64,000 bases of DNA from Myotis daubentonii (lineage: Eukaryota > Chordata > Mammalia > Chiroptera > Vespertilionidae). Numbering within the stretch: position 1 is the stretch's first letter; each line of letters starts with the position of its first letter. This document shows positions 10,812 to 21,825 of this stretch, piece by piece. Under the pieces are notes generated by a model. It saw nothing but the letters and a program-made list of their open reading frames with translations, made no database searches and was not told the DNA's origin. The stretch spans positions 119,545,033 to 119,609,032 of the forward strand of contig NC_081841.1 in the NCBI RefSeq assembly GCF_963259705.1, written 5' to 3'. The translations under genes and the position numbers were made by a program.

Positions 10812-11660
10812 TTAAAGGATACCTTTCAGCATTTCATATAATCCTGGTTTGGTGGTGATGAACTCCTTTAGCTTTTCCTTATCTGTGAAGCTCTTTATCT
10901 GACCTTCAATTCTGAATGATAGCTTTGCTGGATAAAGTAATCTTGGTTGTAGGTTCTTGGTATTCATCACTTTGAATATTTCTTGCCACTCCCTTCTGGC
11001 CTGCAAAGTTTCTGTTGAGAAATCAGCTGACAGTCGTATGAGTATTCCCTTGTAGGTAACTGAGTTTCTTTCTCTTGCTGTTTTTAAGATTCTCTCTTTA
11101 TCTTTTGCTCTTGGCATTTTAATTATGATGTGTCATGGTGTGGTCCTCTTTGGATTCCTTTTGTTTGGGGTTCTCCATGCTTCTTGGACCTGTAAGTCCA
11201 TTTCTTTCACCAGGTGGGGGAAGTTTTCTGTCATTATTTCTTCAAATAGGTTTTCAATACCTTGCTCTCTCTCATCTTCTGGCACCCCTATAATTCTGAT
11301 GTTGGTACGCTTGAAGCTGTCCCAGAGGCTCCTTACACTATCCTCGCATTTTTGGATTCTTTTTTCATTTTGCTTTTCAGGTTGGATGTTTTTTGCTTCC
11401 TCGCATTTCAAATCATTGACTTGATTCTTGCGCTCCTCTGGTCTGCTGTCGGGCGTCTGTATAATATTCGTTATTTCATTCCGTGTGTGCTTAATTTCTA
11501 GTTGGTTCCCCAATATAAGATCGAGGGTCTTATTAGTTTTCGTATAGATCTCATTAAGTTTATCGGCAGCTTCTAAACAGTTCTTGAGAGACCTTAAAAG
11601 TGTGGTTCTGAACTCTATTTCTTCCATTGACAATTTTGTCCTGTTTCTTTGTCTCCGCAT
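10812..11660 (-). pseudogene. HAL1 ORF1 (L1 ORF1p-like RNA-binding protein), one nonsense codon
   Basis: The frame from the ATG at 11660 runs 175 codons to a TGA at 11133-11135 and resumes in the same frame (next Met at 11117) for 101 codons to 10812. It would be about 282 residues; the stop stands where the L1 relatives have arginine before HIIIK, so a CGA-to-TGA CpG change is likely. Residues 1 to about 110 look like a charged coiled coil. The RRM-like part follows (NIRIIGVPED, ENLFEEIMTENFP), then the C-terminal domain (ILIRLSADFSTETLQARREW, LLYPAKLSFRIEG). L1 ORF1p forms trimers and coats its own RNA as a chaperone. The start is taken at the first Met after the 5' UTR. Only one lesion was seen by eye; substitutions were not scored. 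Confidence 0.85.
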
Positions 11661-11879
11661 TTTGTTATGCTTCCTTGGTGCAGCCCCTAGTGGTCTTTGT
11701 TCGCAGTCTTATAGATAAATCTTGATTGTTGTAGCTAATTCCAGGGAGGGTTTGACCTCCAGGCCAAGTGGCTATGAGAATCAGCTGTGTCAGCAGTGAG
11801 AGAACTTCTGTCCTCTAGGGAGGTGCTAATCTAGCCTTTGCCTGAGGCTATCTGGCAAATGCCTCTGTGCAGGGCTTGG

Positions 11880-12360
11880 GCGGGGCGGGTCGCACAGGAT
11901 CAACAGGGTGGGCCGGAGAGAGCAGTTATGGCGGCTCTCAGTCCTGTCCCAAGGGGCTCTGCCTCTCTGAGTCCCAGCACCCGCTGCAAAGCTCGGAGAG
12001 AAAGCTGCCCTCGCTCTGACCGAAGCCAGACAGTCCCGCTTCTCCCGTTTGAGTCTGGGTCCCTAGAGACTCGCCCGGATCTGGAGCTCAGAGTCTGCGA
12101 CTCCCTCCCGATTGAAAACAACAACCGCGCCCTCTACCGCCAGCCCGCTCCGCGCACTCCGCACCTCAGAATTTGACTTCAGCACTGCGCCTCCTCTGAG
12201 TGTCCGAATGCGTTTCTCTTTCCTCCTAGTTGTAGGACTTCCACTCAGCCAGCGTTCCTGTGGTTCTGGGTGATGTCCCTTCCGTTTTTTGGTTTCACTT
12301 TTGAAGTAGTTGTTCAAAGCAGCAAACTCCGGCGTTAACCTATGCCGCCATCTTGGTTCT
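11880..12360 (-). promoter_or_regulatory. CpG-rich HAL1 5' UTR / internal promoter candidate
   Basis: This stretch is visibly richer in CpG than its surroundings and contains the YY1-like site at 12344-12356. Promoter activity is inferred from the L1 parallel. Part of it (about 11970-12190) recurs at 52715-52925. Confidence 0.5.
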
Positions 12361-12392
12361 CCGTCTATCTATTCGGCATCTACTACATTATT

Positions 12393-13635
12393 AATGTACT
12401 GAATTTGTAAACTTATCTCACTCAGCATTTATTTGCATAAATTGTGAAACATAATTTTCTCTTTGTTAAGTATTTTGTTTTTCCATACAACAATTCCTAT
12501 TCACTCTATATATTCTTAAGAAAAAGAAACTAGTCATGGATTTTTTTTAAAAAAAAATGTGATGAGGATAAGAAATACAAGATATATTGCAAGGATGGGG
12601 GTCAATAAAACTACAGTAGCATTTATTAAGTGTCTAAATACACTGTGCTATGACTATTATTCATGCAATATAATTTAATTTTTATTAATTCTGTACACAT
12701 TATGGATAAGGATTTGAAGTACATTGGTTAAGTAACTCACCCATTGCACTGCAGTAAACAAGTGGTGATCTATCTTAAGAAGCAAACAATAGAAATTTTT
12801 CATAGAAATGATTCAGTTACTTGCCTGTATAAAATTATTTGGGAGCTCTAAGTTATAAGATAGTTGGTGGCTTATGAAATGTATTTGATTTCCCAATATA
12901 GTCAAAGGAGCTTATATGTAATAACTATTTTTATTGGTTTCATTGTCATTCATATTTTTCCCTCATTCTCTGCTGCCATCTATTTCCTTCTATATGAGAA
13001 AACTTTGTTATTCAGGAAGTCATAGTGATAGTGTATAAGGACTAATGAAAATGAAACTGGAAGGTATATCTACTTGTTTTACACAGAAATGAAGTCAATT
13101 GCATTCTGCTTATAATCTGGAAGCAGAATTTATATTTTGCAGAGGATTCTAAAATGTCCTTCAGCTTCAAGAACAATATATTTAAAAAATTAATTGTTGA
13201 TGCTATTCCTCATTTGAATCCTAAAAATATATTTGCTTCTATTTTTCAGAAAGATGCAGAGGACAGGGGGTGATATGGTATACTTAAAATTAGTTTTTAT
13301 CTTTAAAAATAAAATATTATATAACTTTACTGGCAGGATTTCAGTAGCAATGATGACAACAGAGTTACTTCTGTGTCTAAGATTGCCTTTACAGTTTCTT
13401 TGTTTCATAGTTATATAAATTGGGCTTCCTGGTTTCTTTGGAAACCCAATCGTCAACACTGGTTGCTAAGGAGCAGCCTTTGCTGCACAAATCATAGGAA
13501 CTGCGAGTCTGCTACTGAGTGACTTCATTCTTGGCAGTGACAGGCAGTGGGAATCTAAGCCCTTGTTCAAGTGAAGTCGCTATCTTGATTTTGACTGAAG
13601 GATTCCGATGGATTTTCCTGACCTTTATTATCTAA
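12393..13635. other. Unique AT-rich DNA, no gene seen
   Basis: The overlapping frames at 13190-13459 and 13233-13418 lie on opposite strands of AT-rich DNA and show no domain. Confidence 0.4.
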
Positions 13636-14086
13636 CTAGTGCCCTGGTGCACGGATTCGTGCACACTGAAAGGAAATTAATTAGAAGGTGGCCGGCAGGC
13701 GGGACTGGGTGAGACCAGCCAGACATGCCCTGGAGCCAACTTCCCGCAGTCCCTTCCTGGCTGGCTGCACCTGGGGCAGCGCTGCAGCTCAAAGGGTGTC
13801 TGCAGAGTGAGCGTGGTCCCTCTACCAGGTGGCCTTCCCTGGCCAGGCCTAAAGGGATCGGGCCAAAACAGACTCTCTGACATCCCCTGAGGGGTCCTGG
13901 ATTATGAGAGTGTCGTTCTTGGGTGATGCACCCCAGAGTTGGGCCTCCTCCTCCTCTGGTTCTGGGGTGCTTCACCCGAGAACTGCTGCTGCCAAATCAC
14001 TGCAGCTTGGTAGCTCCTGCATGAGTGTCTGCCCCCTGGTGGTCAGTACACATCATACCTACCGGCTTAGCCTTTTATATATATAG
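13636..14086 (-). mobile_element. Non-autonomous HeliBat Helitron
   Basis: CTAG at 13636-13639 followed by the hairpin TGCACGGATTCGTGCA is the 3' terminus on the minus strand. The far end, CCTTTTATATATATAG, is a decayed 5' terminus. A CTCF-like motif (CTGCCCCCTGGTGG) lies at 14029-14042. The 115-codon frame within it has no homology to a host gene that I recognise. Confidence 0.88.
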
Positions 14087-14424
14087 ATAGTTACGCTTAG
14101 GTATAGGCCCTTATAGGAACTGACAATTTTGTAGTGTTTCAGAGCATCTAAATTCTTATCTGTTATTTCATCAATCACTTGATGTCAATGACTTATTAAA
14201 CAAAGAGAATCTATCATTGCAATTACAAGATACTAAATAAGCTGTATTATCTTCTTTGTTAAATTTAGCAGTGGACAGTCACAGAAGGATGCAAAAGTGT
14301 GGTAGCATGACACTAATGTCAGATTGTGTCTAATCTACATTTGCTAATGTTCTGTTGGAAGTACTAGTGATTATAGCACATGAATTTGTACCATAACAAA
14401 ATAATCATTAAAAATATAATCCTC
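14087..14424. other. Unique AT-rich DNA
   Basis: No gene or repeat recognised. Confidence 0.4.
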
Positions 14425-14604
14425 AGCCAGCTGGTGTGGTTCAGTGGATTGATAGTTGTCCTGTGCACCAAGAAGTCACTAGTTTGATTCCTGGTTAGGG
14501 CACATGCCTAGGTTGTGGGCTCAATCCGCAGAAAGCAGCCAATCAGTGTTTCTCTCACAATGTTTCTCTTTCCCTCTACCTTCCTCTCTCTCTAAAATTC
14601 AATG

Positions 14605-14618
<14 letters not shown>
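14425..14618 (+). mobile_element. Diverged Ves-like SINE
   Basis: The head AGCCAGCTGGTGTGGTTCAG, a B box-like AGTTTGATTCC and a CT-rich tail end in an A run, all diverged from the younger Ves copies here. Confidence 0.85.

Positions 14619-14664
<46 letters not shown>
14619..14664. repeat. (TA)n microsatellite at SINE tail
   Basis: About 44 bp of TA dinucleotides grown from the SINE tail. Confidence 0.95.
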
Positions 14665-14665
<1 letters not shown>

Positions 14666-14672
14666 CTTAAAC

Positions 14673-15095
14673 CAGTGGTTTTCAACCTGTGGTTTGTGAC
14701 ACCTTTGGGGGTTGAATGACCCTTTCACAGGGTTTGCCTAAGACCAGGGGTCCTCAAACTACAGCCTGCAGGCCACATGCGGCCCGCTGAAAACATTTGT
14801 TTTTTTACTTCAAAATAAGATATGTGCAGTGTGCATAGGAATTTGTTCATAGTCTTTTTTTAAACTATAGTCCAGCCCTCCAACGGTCTGAGGGACAGTA
14901 AACTGGCCCCCTGTTTAAAAAGTTTGAGGACCCCTGCCTAAGACCATCGGAAAACACATATATAATTACATGTTGGTTTTGTGATTAATTATTATGCTTT
15001 AATTATGTTCAATTGGTAACAATGAAATTGGGGGTCACCACAACATGAGGAACTATATTAAAGGGTCGTGGCATTAGGAAGGTTGAGAACCACTG
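14673..15095 (-). mobile_element. SPIN non-autonomous hAT transposon (interrupted)
   Basis: Terminal inverted repeats CAGTGGTTTTCAACC (14673) and GGTTGAGAACCACTG (to 15095) flank it, with an exact 8-bp TSD, CCTTAAAC (14665-14672 and 15096-15103). The internal sequence (for example GTGGTGACCCCCAA and AACATAATTAAAGCATAATAATTAATC on the minus strand) fits the SPIN family. SPIN is known as a horizontally transferred hAT found in vesper bats and other tetrapods. Without the nested insertion it is about 223 bp. It has no transposase frame. Confidence 0.88.
14745..14936. mobile_element. OC1/OposCharlie-type non-autonomous hAT nested in SPIN
   Basis: Terminal inverted repeats CAGGGGTCCTCAAACT and AGTTTGAGGACCCCTG, and an exact 8-bp TSD, CCTAAGAC (14737-14744 and 14937-14944), inside the SPIN element. 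The internal block with TTTGAAGTAAAAAAACAAAT (minus strand) and GTGGCCTGCAGGCTGTAG suits the OC1 family. At 192 bp it is an internally deleted copy. Confidence 0.85.
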
Positions 15096-15162
15096 CCTTA
15101 AACTGTAACCAACCTTTTCTGTATTGACAGGCAACAGATATTATATTTCTTATAGAAATACA

Positions 15163-16307
15163 CTAGAGGCCCGGTGCACAAAAATTTGTGCACTCGGGGA
15201 GTCTCTCAGCCTGGCCTGTGCCCTCTTGCAGCCTGGGACCCCTTGGGGGATGACCACCTGCTGGTTTAGGCCTGCTCCCTGGGGACTTGGGTCTAAGCTG
15301 GTAGTCACACATCACTCTGGCAGCCCGGCAGCCCTTGGGGGATGTCCACTTGCCAGCCGGGAGCAGACCTAAGCTGCAGTCAGACATCCTTAGCGCTGCT
15401 GAGGAGGCAGGAAAGGCTCCCACCACCACTGCTGTACTGGCAGCCATCTGCCTAGCTTGTGGCTGAGCAGAGCTCTCTGCTATGAGAGCGACTGACCACC
15501 AGGGGGCAGCTCCTGCATTGAGCATCTGCCCCCTGGTGGTCAGTGTGTGTCAGAGTGACCAGTCATTCCCAGTCTTTCTGCTGTTAGGGTCAGTTTGCAT
15601 ATTACCCTTTTACTATATAGGATAGATGCCTGGTGCACAGGTGGGGGCCATCTGGTTTGTCCTGAAGGGTGATCCTGATCAGGGTGGGGGTCCTGCTGGG
15701 GTGCCTGGCCAGCCTGGATGACGGGCTGATGGCTGGTTGCAGCTGGTCACATCCCCTTCTGGGTGGGGGTGCCCACTGGGGTGCCTGGCCAATTTGGGTG
15801 AGGGGCTGAGGGCCGTTTTCAGGCTGGTGGGCAACTGAAGCTCCCAGCCTCTCCTTTTTTTCTGTTTTTCTTCTTCTTCTTTTTTTTTATTCTGGGATTT
15901 ATTTACCTTCTATAGCTGTCACTGGAGCTGAGAGCTGGCTCCAGCTCTGAGGCTGTGGCTGGCTGAAAGCAAGTATCTGGGTTTGTTTAGCTTCTATAAT
16001 TGAAACTCTGTTGCCATCACTTGCACTCTAAGCTCTGCGCCCACTGGCGGCTGAAAGCAGGTTTCTGGGTTTGTTTAGCTTCTATAATTGCAACATTGTT
16101 GCATCTGCAGCTCAGAGCTGGGCTGCGGCAGTCAGGGAACCTTGGCTTCCTAAGTCAATGGAGCAAGCAAGCCTCAGGTTCGCTTCAGCTGCCTGGCTGC
16201 CGGCCACCATCTTGGTTGGCAGTTAATTTGTATATCACCCTGATTAGCCAATGGGAAGGGTAGCAAAGTTACGGTTAATTACCATGTTTGTCTATTATTA
16301 GATAAGA
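15163..16307 (-). mobile_element. Two HeliBat units head to tail
   Basis: Unit 1 (15163-15622) starts with CTAGAGGCCCGGTGCAC and a hairpin, and ends at a CTTTTACTATATAGGA 5' terminus. Unit 2 (15623-16307) follows at once, beginning TAGATGCCTGGTGCAC and ending TCTATTATTAGATAAGA. On the minus strand this is a tandem pair, as rolling-circle replication that fails to stop would give. Unit 1 holds the CTCF-like pair 15496-15509 and 15526-15539. Unit 2 holds a YY1-like CCACCATCTTGG near 16203. Confidence 0.85.
15496..15539. promoter_or_regulatory. Inverted pair of CTCF-like motifs in Helitron
   Basis: CCACCAGGGGGCAG at 15496-15509 and its inverse CTGCCCCCTGGTGG at 15526-15539, both exact copies of the same core. 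Confidence 0.55.
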
Positions 16308-16784
16308 TTCTTAGTTTAGCTTATACAGATTTTTGACCATTATTTTCTAAGCTGTTTGAGGCATAGTAATTCAGGTACAGATCTGTTTATGTGGTCCACA
16401 TGACTGTATTTCATGTGTGTGTGTAGCACATGTTTGTCAGTGATGAACAATTCTTTGAGCCAGAGGTAGCAAGGTCCTTATTTTCAAAGTAGATGCTAAG
16501 GACAAGTGCAAGTTCATTTCCATAGCTCAGGAGTGGGCCAACTGGAGTCATTCTCCTCAGCTGTCAGGACTGGGGGGTTAATTTGGGTTATAGAGGGTTG
16601 GTGGTTGTAGTGATGGAATTAAATCCTGGCTGAGCACCATTTACCCTTTTTGCTTGGTTTTGGATTATAGCATTTTGTAAAATTATCTTATTATATTAAT
16701 TACCTATTGCAGATCTTAAAATACAGGTAGTTAATTGTTATAGGTCCAAATAATTGAAACTATTGTTCTTCTTTAAACAGGTTA
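16308..16784. other. Unique DNA
   Basis: No gene seen; possible faint MIR similarity at its right side. Confidence 0.35.
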
Positions 16785-16910
16785 ATTACTCTTTTGAACC
16801 TCAGATTTATTATGTATAGAACTGGGTAAATAATATTTCATATGGTTGTTGTAGAACTGAGATAACATATGTGAAATATTAAGTATCTTGGCCATAATAA
16901 AACCTTAAAA
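16785..16910 (+). mobile_element. MIR fragment
   Basis: GTTAATTACTCTTTTGAACCTCAG, GGTTGTTGTAGAACTGAGATAA and CATATGTGAAATATTAAG follow the order of the MIR 3' half. Confidence 0.5.
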
Positions 16911-16919
16911 ATAATGTCT

Positions 16920-17225
16920 GTTTTCCAAAGACAGCAAATCTACAAAGATATAGTAGATTAATGGTTGTCTGGGGCTGGAAGTAAAAGCATAGAGTACTTG
17001 TAAACTGTCATGAGGAATCTTTCTGAGGTGATGAAAGTTTTAAACTGGATTGTGGTGATATTTGCACATTGTGTGTGTGTGTGTGTGTATGTGTGTGTGT
17101 GTAGTGACTGAAGTCATTGTACACTTAAAATGGGTGAATTTTATGATTAAAAATCATTGAACTGTGCATTTAAAATGAGTGAATTCTATGATATGTAAAT
17201 TATACCTAAATAAAGCTGTTTAAAG
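16920..17225 (+). mobile_element. Ancient L1M 3' end
   Basis: GATTAATGGTTGTCTGGGGC, GATGAAAGTTTTAAACTGGA, TGTACACTTAAAATGGGTGA and TATACCTAAATAAAGCTG are typical of old L1 3' ends. A GT microsatellite at 17071-17101 splits it. Confidence 0.65.
17071..17101. repeat. (GT)n microsatellite
   Basis: GT run with one GTAT interruption. Confidence 0.95.
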
Positions 17226-17692
17226 AAGTAGTAGCTACAAGTAATAGCAGACATTTCCTTTTCTCATCAAATTATAGTTGCTTCATTTGAAATTATTTTA
17301 TTATAATTTAAATGGAGATGGCATGTTCATTAATTTCTGAATGAATTTTAATGTGCACATGTAAAAATGAATATGAGCATATTTGTATTTCTCCAAATAT
17401 GTTAATCCTGTAACAAGAATGATGAATACATTTAAGTTGACCTACTACTTATTAAGTTTTAAAGTAAATCACCTTGATAGGGCAAAATATTTTCTTTCTT
17501 TTTTTTTTTTTGCCATACATTTCTAAAGTATCTTTTGTATACCTCAAAGAAGATACTTAAGACATTATACCATTTATGTTATCTGTTTTCCTCTATTAGA
17601 TGGTATATTTCTAAAGGGCCAGACCATGTTTTATTTGTGTTCATAACCATTTCTAGACCCTAAATTTTAATTGCATGAAATAGGCCCAAGGT
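17226..17692. other. Unique AT-rich DNA ending in an L2-like stretch
   Basis: About 17600-17708 joined across the L1 to 24676 onward reads like an L2 3' end (GGCCAGACCATGTTTT..., then TGAGTGAATC), so the young L1 probably inserted into an old L2. Confidence 0.4.
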
Positions 17693-18019
17693 ATGTCAAT
17701 GATTTTTTTTTTAAGTTTTACAATTTATTTATTTATTTTTTTAAAATTTTTTTTTATTACTTAAAGTATTACAAAGGGTATTACATATGTATCCATTTTT
17801 TCCCCCCGCCCTAGACAGTCCCCTAGCCTCCCCTATCCCCCGGTATCTTATGTCCATTGGTTATGCTTATATGCATGCATACAAGTCCTTTGGTTGATCT
17901 CTTACCCCCCTACCTCCTGCACCCCCACCCTCCCTGGCCTTCCCGCTGCAGTTTGACAATCTGTTTGAGGCTGCTCTGCCTCTGTATCTATTATTGTTCA
18001 AAAGTTTATAATGGTCTCA

Positions 18020-21000
18020 TTATCCATGAATGAGTGAGATCATGTGGTATTTTTCCTTCATTGACTGACTTATTTCACTTAGCATAATGCTCTCCAGTTC
18101 CATCCATGCCGTTGCAAATGGTAAGAGTTCCTTCCTTTTTAGAGCAGCATAGTATTCCATTGTGTAGATGTACCACAGTTTTCTAATCCATTCATCTACA
18201 GATGGGCACTTAGGCTGTTTCCAGATCTTAGCTATGGTGAATTGTGCTGCTATGAACATATCCTTTCTGATTGGTGTTTCTGGTTTCTTGGGATATATTC
18301 CTAGAAGTGGGATCACAGGGTCAAATGGGAGTTCCATTTTCAGTTTTTTGAGGAAACTCCATACTGTCTTCCATAGTGGCTGCACCAGTCTGCATTCCCA
18401 CCAGCAGTGCACAAGAGTTCCTTTTTCTCCACATCCTCTCCAGCACTTGTCGTTTGTTGATTTGTTGATGATAGCCAGTCTGACAGGTGTGAGATGGTAC
18501 CTTATTGTTGTTTTGATTTGCATCTCTCGGATGATTAGTGACTTTGAGCATGTTTTCATATGTCTCTTGGCTTTCTGAATGTCCTCTTTTGAAAGGTGTC
18601 TATTTAGGTCCTTTGCCCATTTTTTGATTGGATTGTTTATCTTCCTTTTGTTAAGTTGTATGAGTTCCATATAAATTTTGGAGATTAGGCCCTTATCAGA
18701 TATGTCATTGGCAAATATGTTTTCCCACACAGTGGGTTTTCTCGTTGTTTTGTTGATGGTTTCTTTTGCTGAGCAGAAGCTTTCTATTTTGATGTAGTCC
18801 CATTTGTTCATTTTCTCTTTCGTTTCAAGTGCCCTAGGAGTTGTATCAGTGAAGAAATTGCTTCGGCATATGTCTGAGATTTTGTTGCCTTTGGCTTCTT
18901 CTAGAATTTTTATGGTTTCCTGTCGTACATTTAAGTCCTTTATCCATTTTGAGTTTATTTTTGTGTATGGTGTAAGTTGGTGGTCTAGTTTCATTTTCTT
19001 GCATATATCTGTCCAATTTTCCCAACACCATTTATTGAAGAGACTATCTTGGCTCCATTGTATGTTCTTGCCTCCTTTGTCAAATATTAATTGAGCATAT
19101 TGGTTCGGGCCGATTTCTGGGCTCTCTATTCTATTCCATTGATCTATATGCCTATTCTTGTGCCAGTACCAGGCAGTTTTGAGAACAGTGGCTTTGTAAT
19201 ACATCTTGATATCTGGCATTGAGATCCCATCTACTTTGTTCTTTTTCAGGATTGCTGCAGCTATTCGGGGTCTTTTTTTATTCCAGATGAATTTTTGGAG
19301 AGTTCGTTCTAGATCTCTGAAGTATGCTGTTGGTATTTTAATGGGAAGTGCGTTGAATTTATAGATTGCTTTGGGTAGTATGGACATTTTAATGATGTTG
19401 ATTCTACCAATCCATGAACACGGTATGTTCTTCCATCTGTTTATGTCTTCCTCTATCTCTTTTTTCAACGTCCTGTAGTTTTCTGAGTAGAGGTCTTTTA
19501 CCTCTTTAGTTAAGTTTATTCCTAGGTAACTTAATTTTTTTGGTGCGATGGTAAACGGGATTGTTTTTATAATCTCTCTTTCTGAAAGTTCACTGTTGGT
19601 GTATAGAAATGCCTCAGATTTCTTGGGGTTAATTTTGTATCCTGCTACATTGCCAAATTCATGTATTAAGTCTAGTAGCTTTTTGATGGAGTCTCTAGGG
19701 TTTTGTATGTATAATATCATGTCGTCTGCAAATAAGGACAGTTTTACTTCCTCTTTTCCAATTTGGATGCCTTTTATTTATTCTTCTTGCCTAATTGCAA
19801 TGGCTAACACTTCCAGTACTATGTTTAACAGGAGTGGTGAGAGGGGGCATCCCTGTCTTGTTCCTGTTCTTAGGGGAAATGGTGTTAGTTTTTGTCCGTT
19901 GAGTATGATGCTGGCTGTGGGCCTGTCATATATGGCTTTTATTATGTTGAGGTATGATCCTTCTACTCCCACCTTGCTGAGAGTTTTTATCAAAAATGGG
20001 TGTTGAATTTTGTCAAATGCTTTCTCTGCATCAATTGATATGACCATGTGGTTTTTTTCTTTCAATTTGTTTATGTGATGTATCACGTTTATTGATTTGG
20101 GGATATTGTACCATCCTTGCATCCCTGGGATAAATCCTACTTGGTCATTGTGTATGATCTTTCTGATGTACTGCTGGATCCGATTTGCTAAGATTTTGTT
20201 GAGGATTTTGGCATCTATGTTCATGAGGGATATTGGCCTGTAATTCTCTTTCATTGTGTTGTCTTTACCTGGTTTTGGTATTACGGTGATGCTGGCTTCA
20301 TAGAATGAGCTTGGAAGTGTTTCTTCCTCTTGAATTTTTTGTAGTAGTCTGAGGAGGATAGGTTTTAGTTCTTCCTTGAATGTTTGGTAAAACTCCCCTG
20401 TGAAGCCGTCTGGTCCTGGGCTTTTGTTTGATGGAAGCTTTTTGATGACTGCTTCAATTTCTTCCATAGTTATTGGCCTGTTGAGATTTTTAGATTCTTC
20501 CTGATTGTGTTTTGGAATGTTGTATTTTTCTAGGAATTTGTCCATTTCCTCCAGGTTGTCTAGTTTGTTGGAGTAGAGCTGTCCATAGTATTTTTTAAGA
20601 ATCATTTGTATTTCTGTGGGGTCTGTTGTTATTTCGCCTCTATCGTTTCTGATTTTGTTTATTTGGGTCCTCTCTCTCTGCTTCTTGGTGAGTCTGGCTA
20701 GAGGTTTGTCAATCTTGTTTATCCTTTCAAGAACCAGCTCTTGGTTTCATTGATTTTCTGTATTGTTTTTTTGGTCTCTATGTCATTTATTTCTGCTCTA
20801 ATCTTTATTATCTCCTTCCTTCTGCTCACTCTGGGGTTTTCTTGTTGCTCTCTTTCTAAATCTTTGAGTTGTAGAGTTAGGTGATTTACTACCATTTTTT
20901 CTTGTTTTTTGAGATAGGCCTGTAGCGCTATAAACTTCCCTCTGAGGACTGCTTTCATTGTGTCCCATAGGTTTTGGATTGTTGTGTTTTCATTGTCATT

Positions 21001-21825
21001 AGTTTCCAGGATGTTTTTGATTTCTTCTTTGATCTCATTGGTAACCCAGTCAATATTTAATAGCATGCTATTCAGCTTCCAGGTATTTGAGTATTTTGGG
21101 TTGTTTTTATTGTAGTTTATTTCTAGTATTATGCCATCGTGGTCTGCGAAGATGCTTTTTATGATTTCAATCTTCTTGAATTTGGGGATACTTTGCTTGT
21201 GACCCAATATGTGGTCTATTTTTGAAGATGTCCCATGAGCAACTGAGAAGAACGTATATTCCCTGGCTTTGGGGTGAAGTGTTCTGAGGATGTCAATTAA
21301 GTCCATCTGATCTAGTGAGTCATTTAGGATTGCTGTATCTTTGCTGATTGTTTGTCTATAGGACTTATCCAGTGCTGTCAATGGTGTATTAAAGTCCCCT
21401 ACTATGATTGTATTGTTGTCGATCTCTCCTTTGATATCTTCCAGGAGTTTTTTTATGAATTCGGGTGCTCCTACATTGGGTGCATATATGTTTACCAGGG
21501 TTATATCTTCTTGTTGTATTGATCCCTTTAGTATTATGAAGTGGCCTTCCTTATCTCTTGTTATGGCCTTCACTTTGAGGTCCATTTTGTCCGATATAAG
21601 TATTGCTACCCCAGCTTTCTTTTCCTTTCCATTTGCCTGAAAGATATTTTTCCATCCTTTCACTTTCAGTCTGTGTGAGTCCCTTCTAATGAGGTGGGTT
21701 TCTTGTAGACAGTAGATGTATGGGTCATGTTTTTTTATCCATTCAGCCACTCGATGTCTTTTGGTTGGAGCATTTAGTCTATTTACGTTTAAAGTTATTA
21801 TTGAAAGGTACTTGTTTGTAGCCAT
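18020..21825 (-). pseudogene. L1 ORF2 (endonuclease-reverse transcriptase), two lesions
   Basis: L1 ORF2p nicks target DNA and reverse-transcribes RNA at the nick. Three open stretches are seen. 21825-20719 (368 codons) is the AP-type endonuclease, with [27 protein letters not shown] and ADHD motifs; glycine of the usual NxNG motif is arginine. It ends by a one-base loss near 20730. 20605-19778 (275 codons) holds reverse transcriptase motifs [26 protein letters not shown] and [22 protein letters not shown] at 19778-19780 falls just before the catalytic FADDMILY. 19720-18020 (566 codons) is in the same frame and contains FADD's following region, thumb and a C-terminal C-x3-C-x7-H-x4-C knuckle ([18 protein letters not shown]). 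The start is the Met shared with other copies ([13 protein letters not shown]). Confidence 0.93.

Larger units (their letters stand above)
10459..12376 (-). mobile_element. Complete HAL1 (half-L1) retrotransposon
   Basis: A 1.9-kb element on the minus strand, flanked by an exact 16-bp TSD (CATCTACTACATTATT at 10443-10458 and 12377-12392). In element orientation it has a CpG-rich 5' UTR (12376-11661), one ORF1 (11660-10812), a G-rich 3' UTR and an A-rich tail at 10459. There is no ORF2 at all; the 3' UTR follows ORF1 directly. A YY1-like motif, CCAAGATGGCGGC, lies near its 5' end (12344-12356), as in L1 promoters. ORF1-only structure defines the HAL1 class; the exact subfamily is not determined. 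It must borrow reverse transcriptase from L1. Confidence 0.88.
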
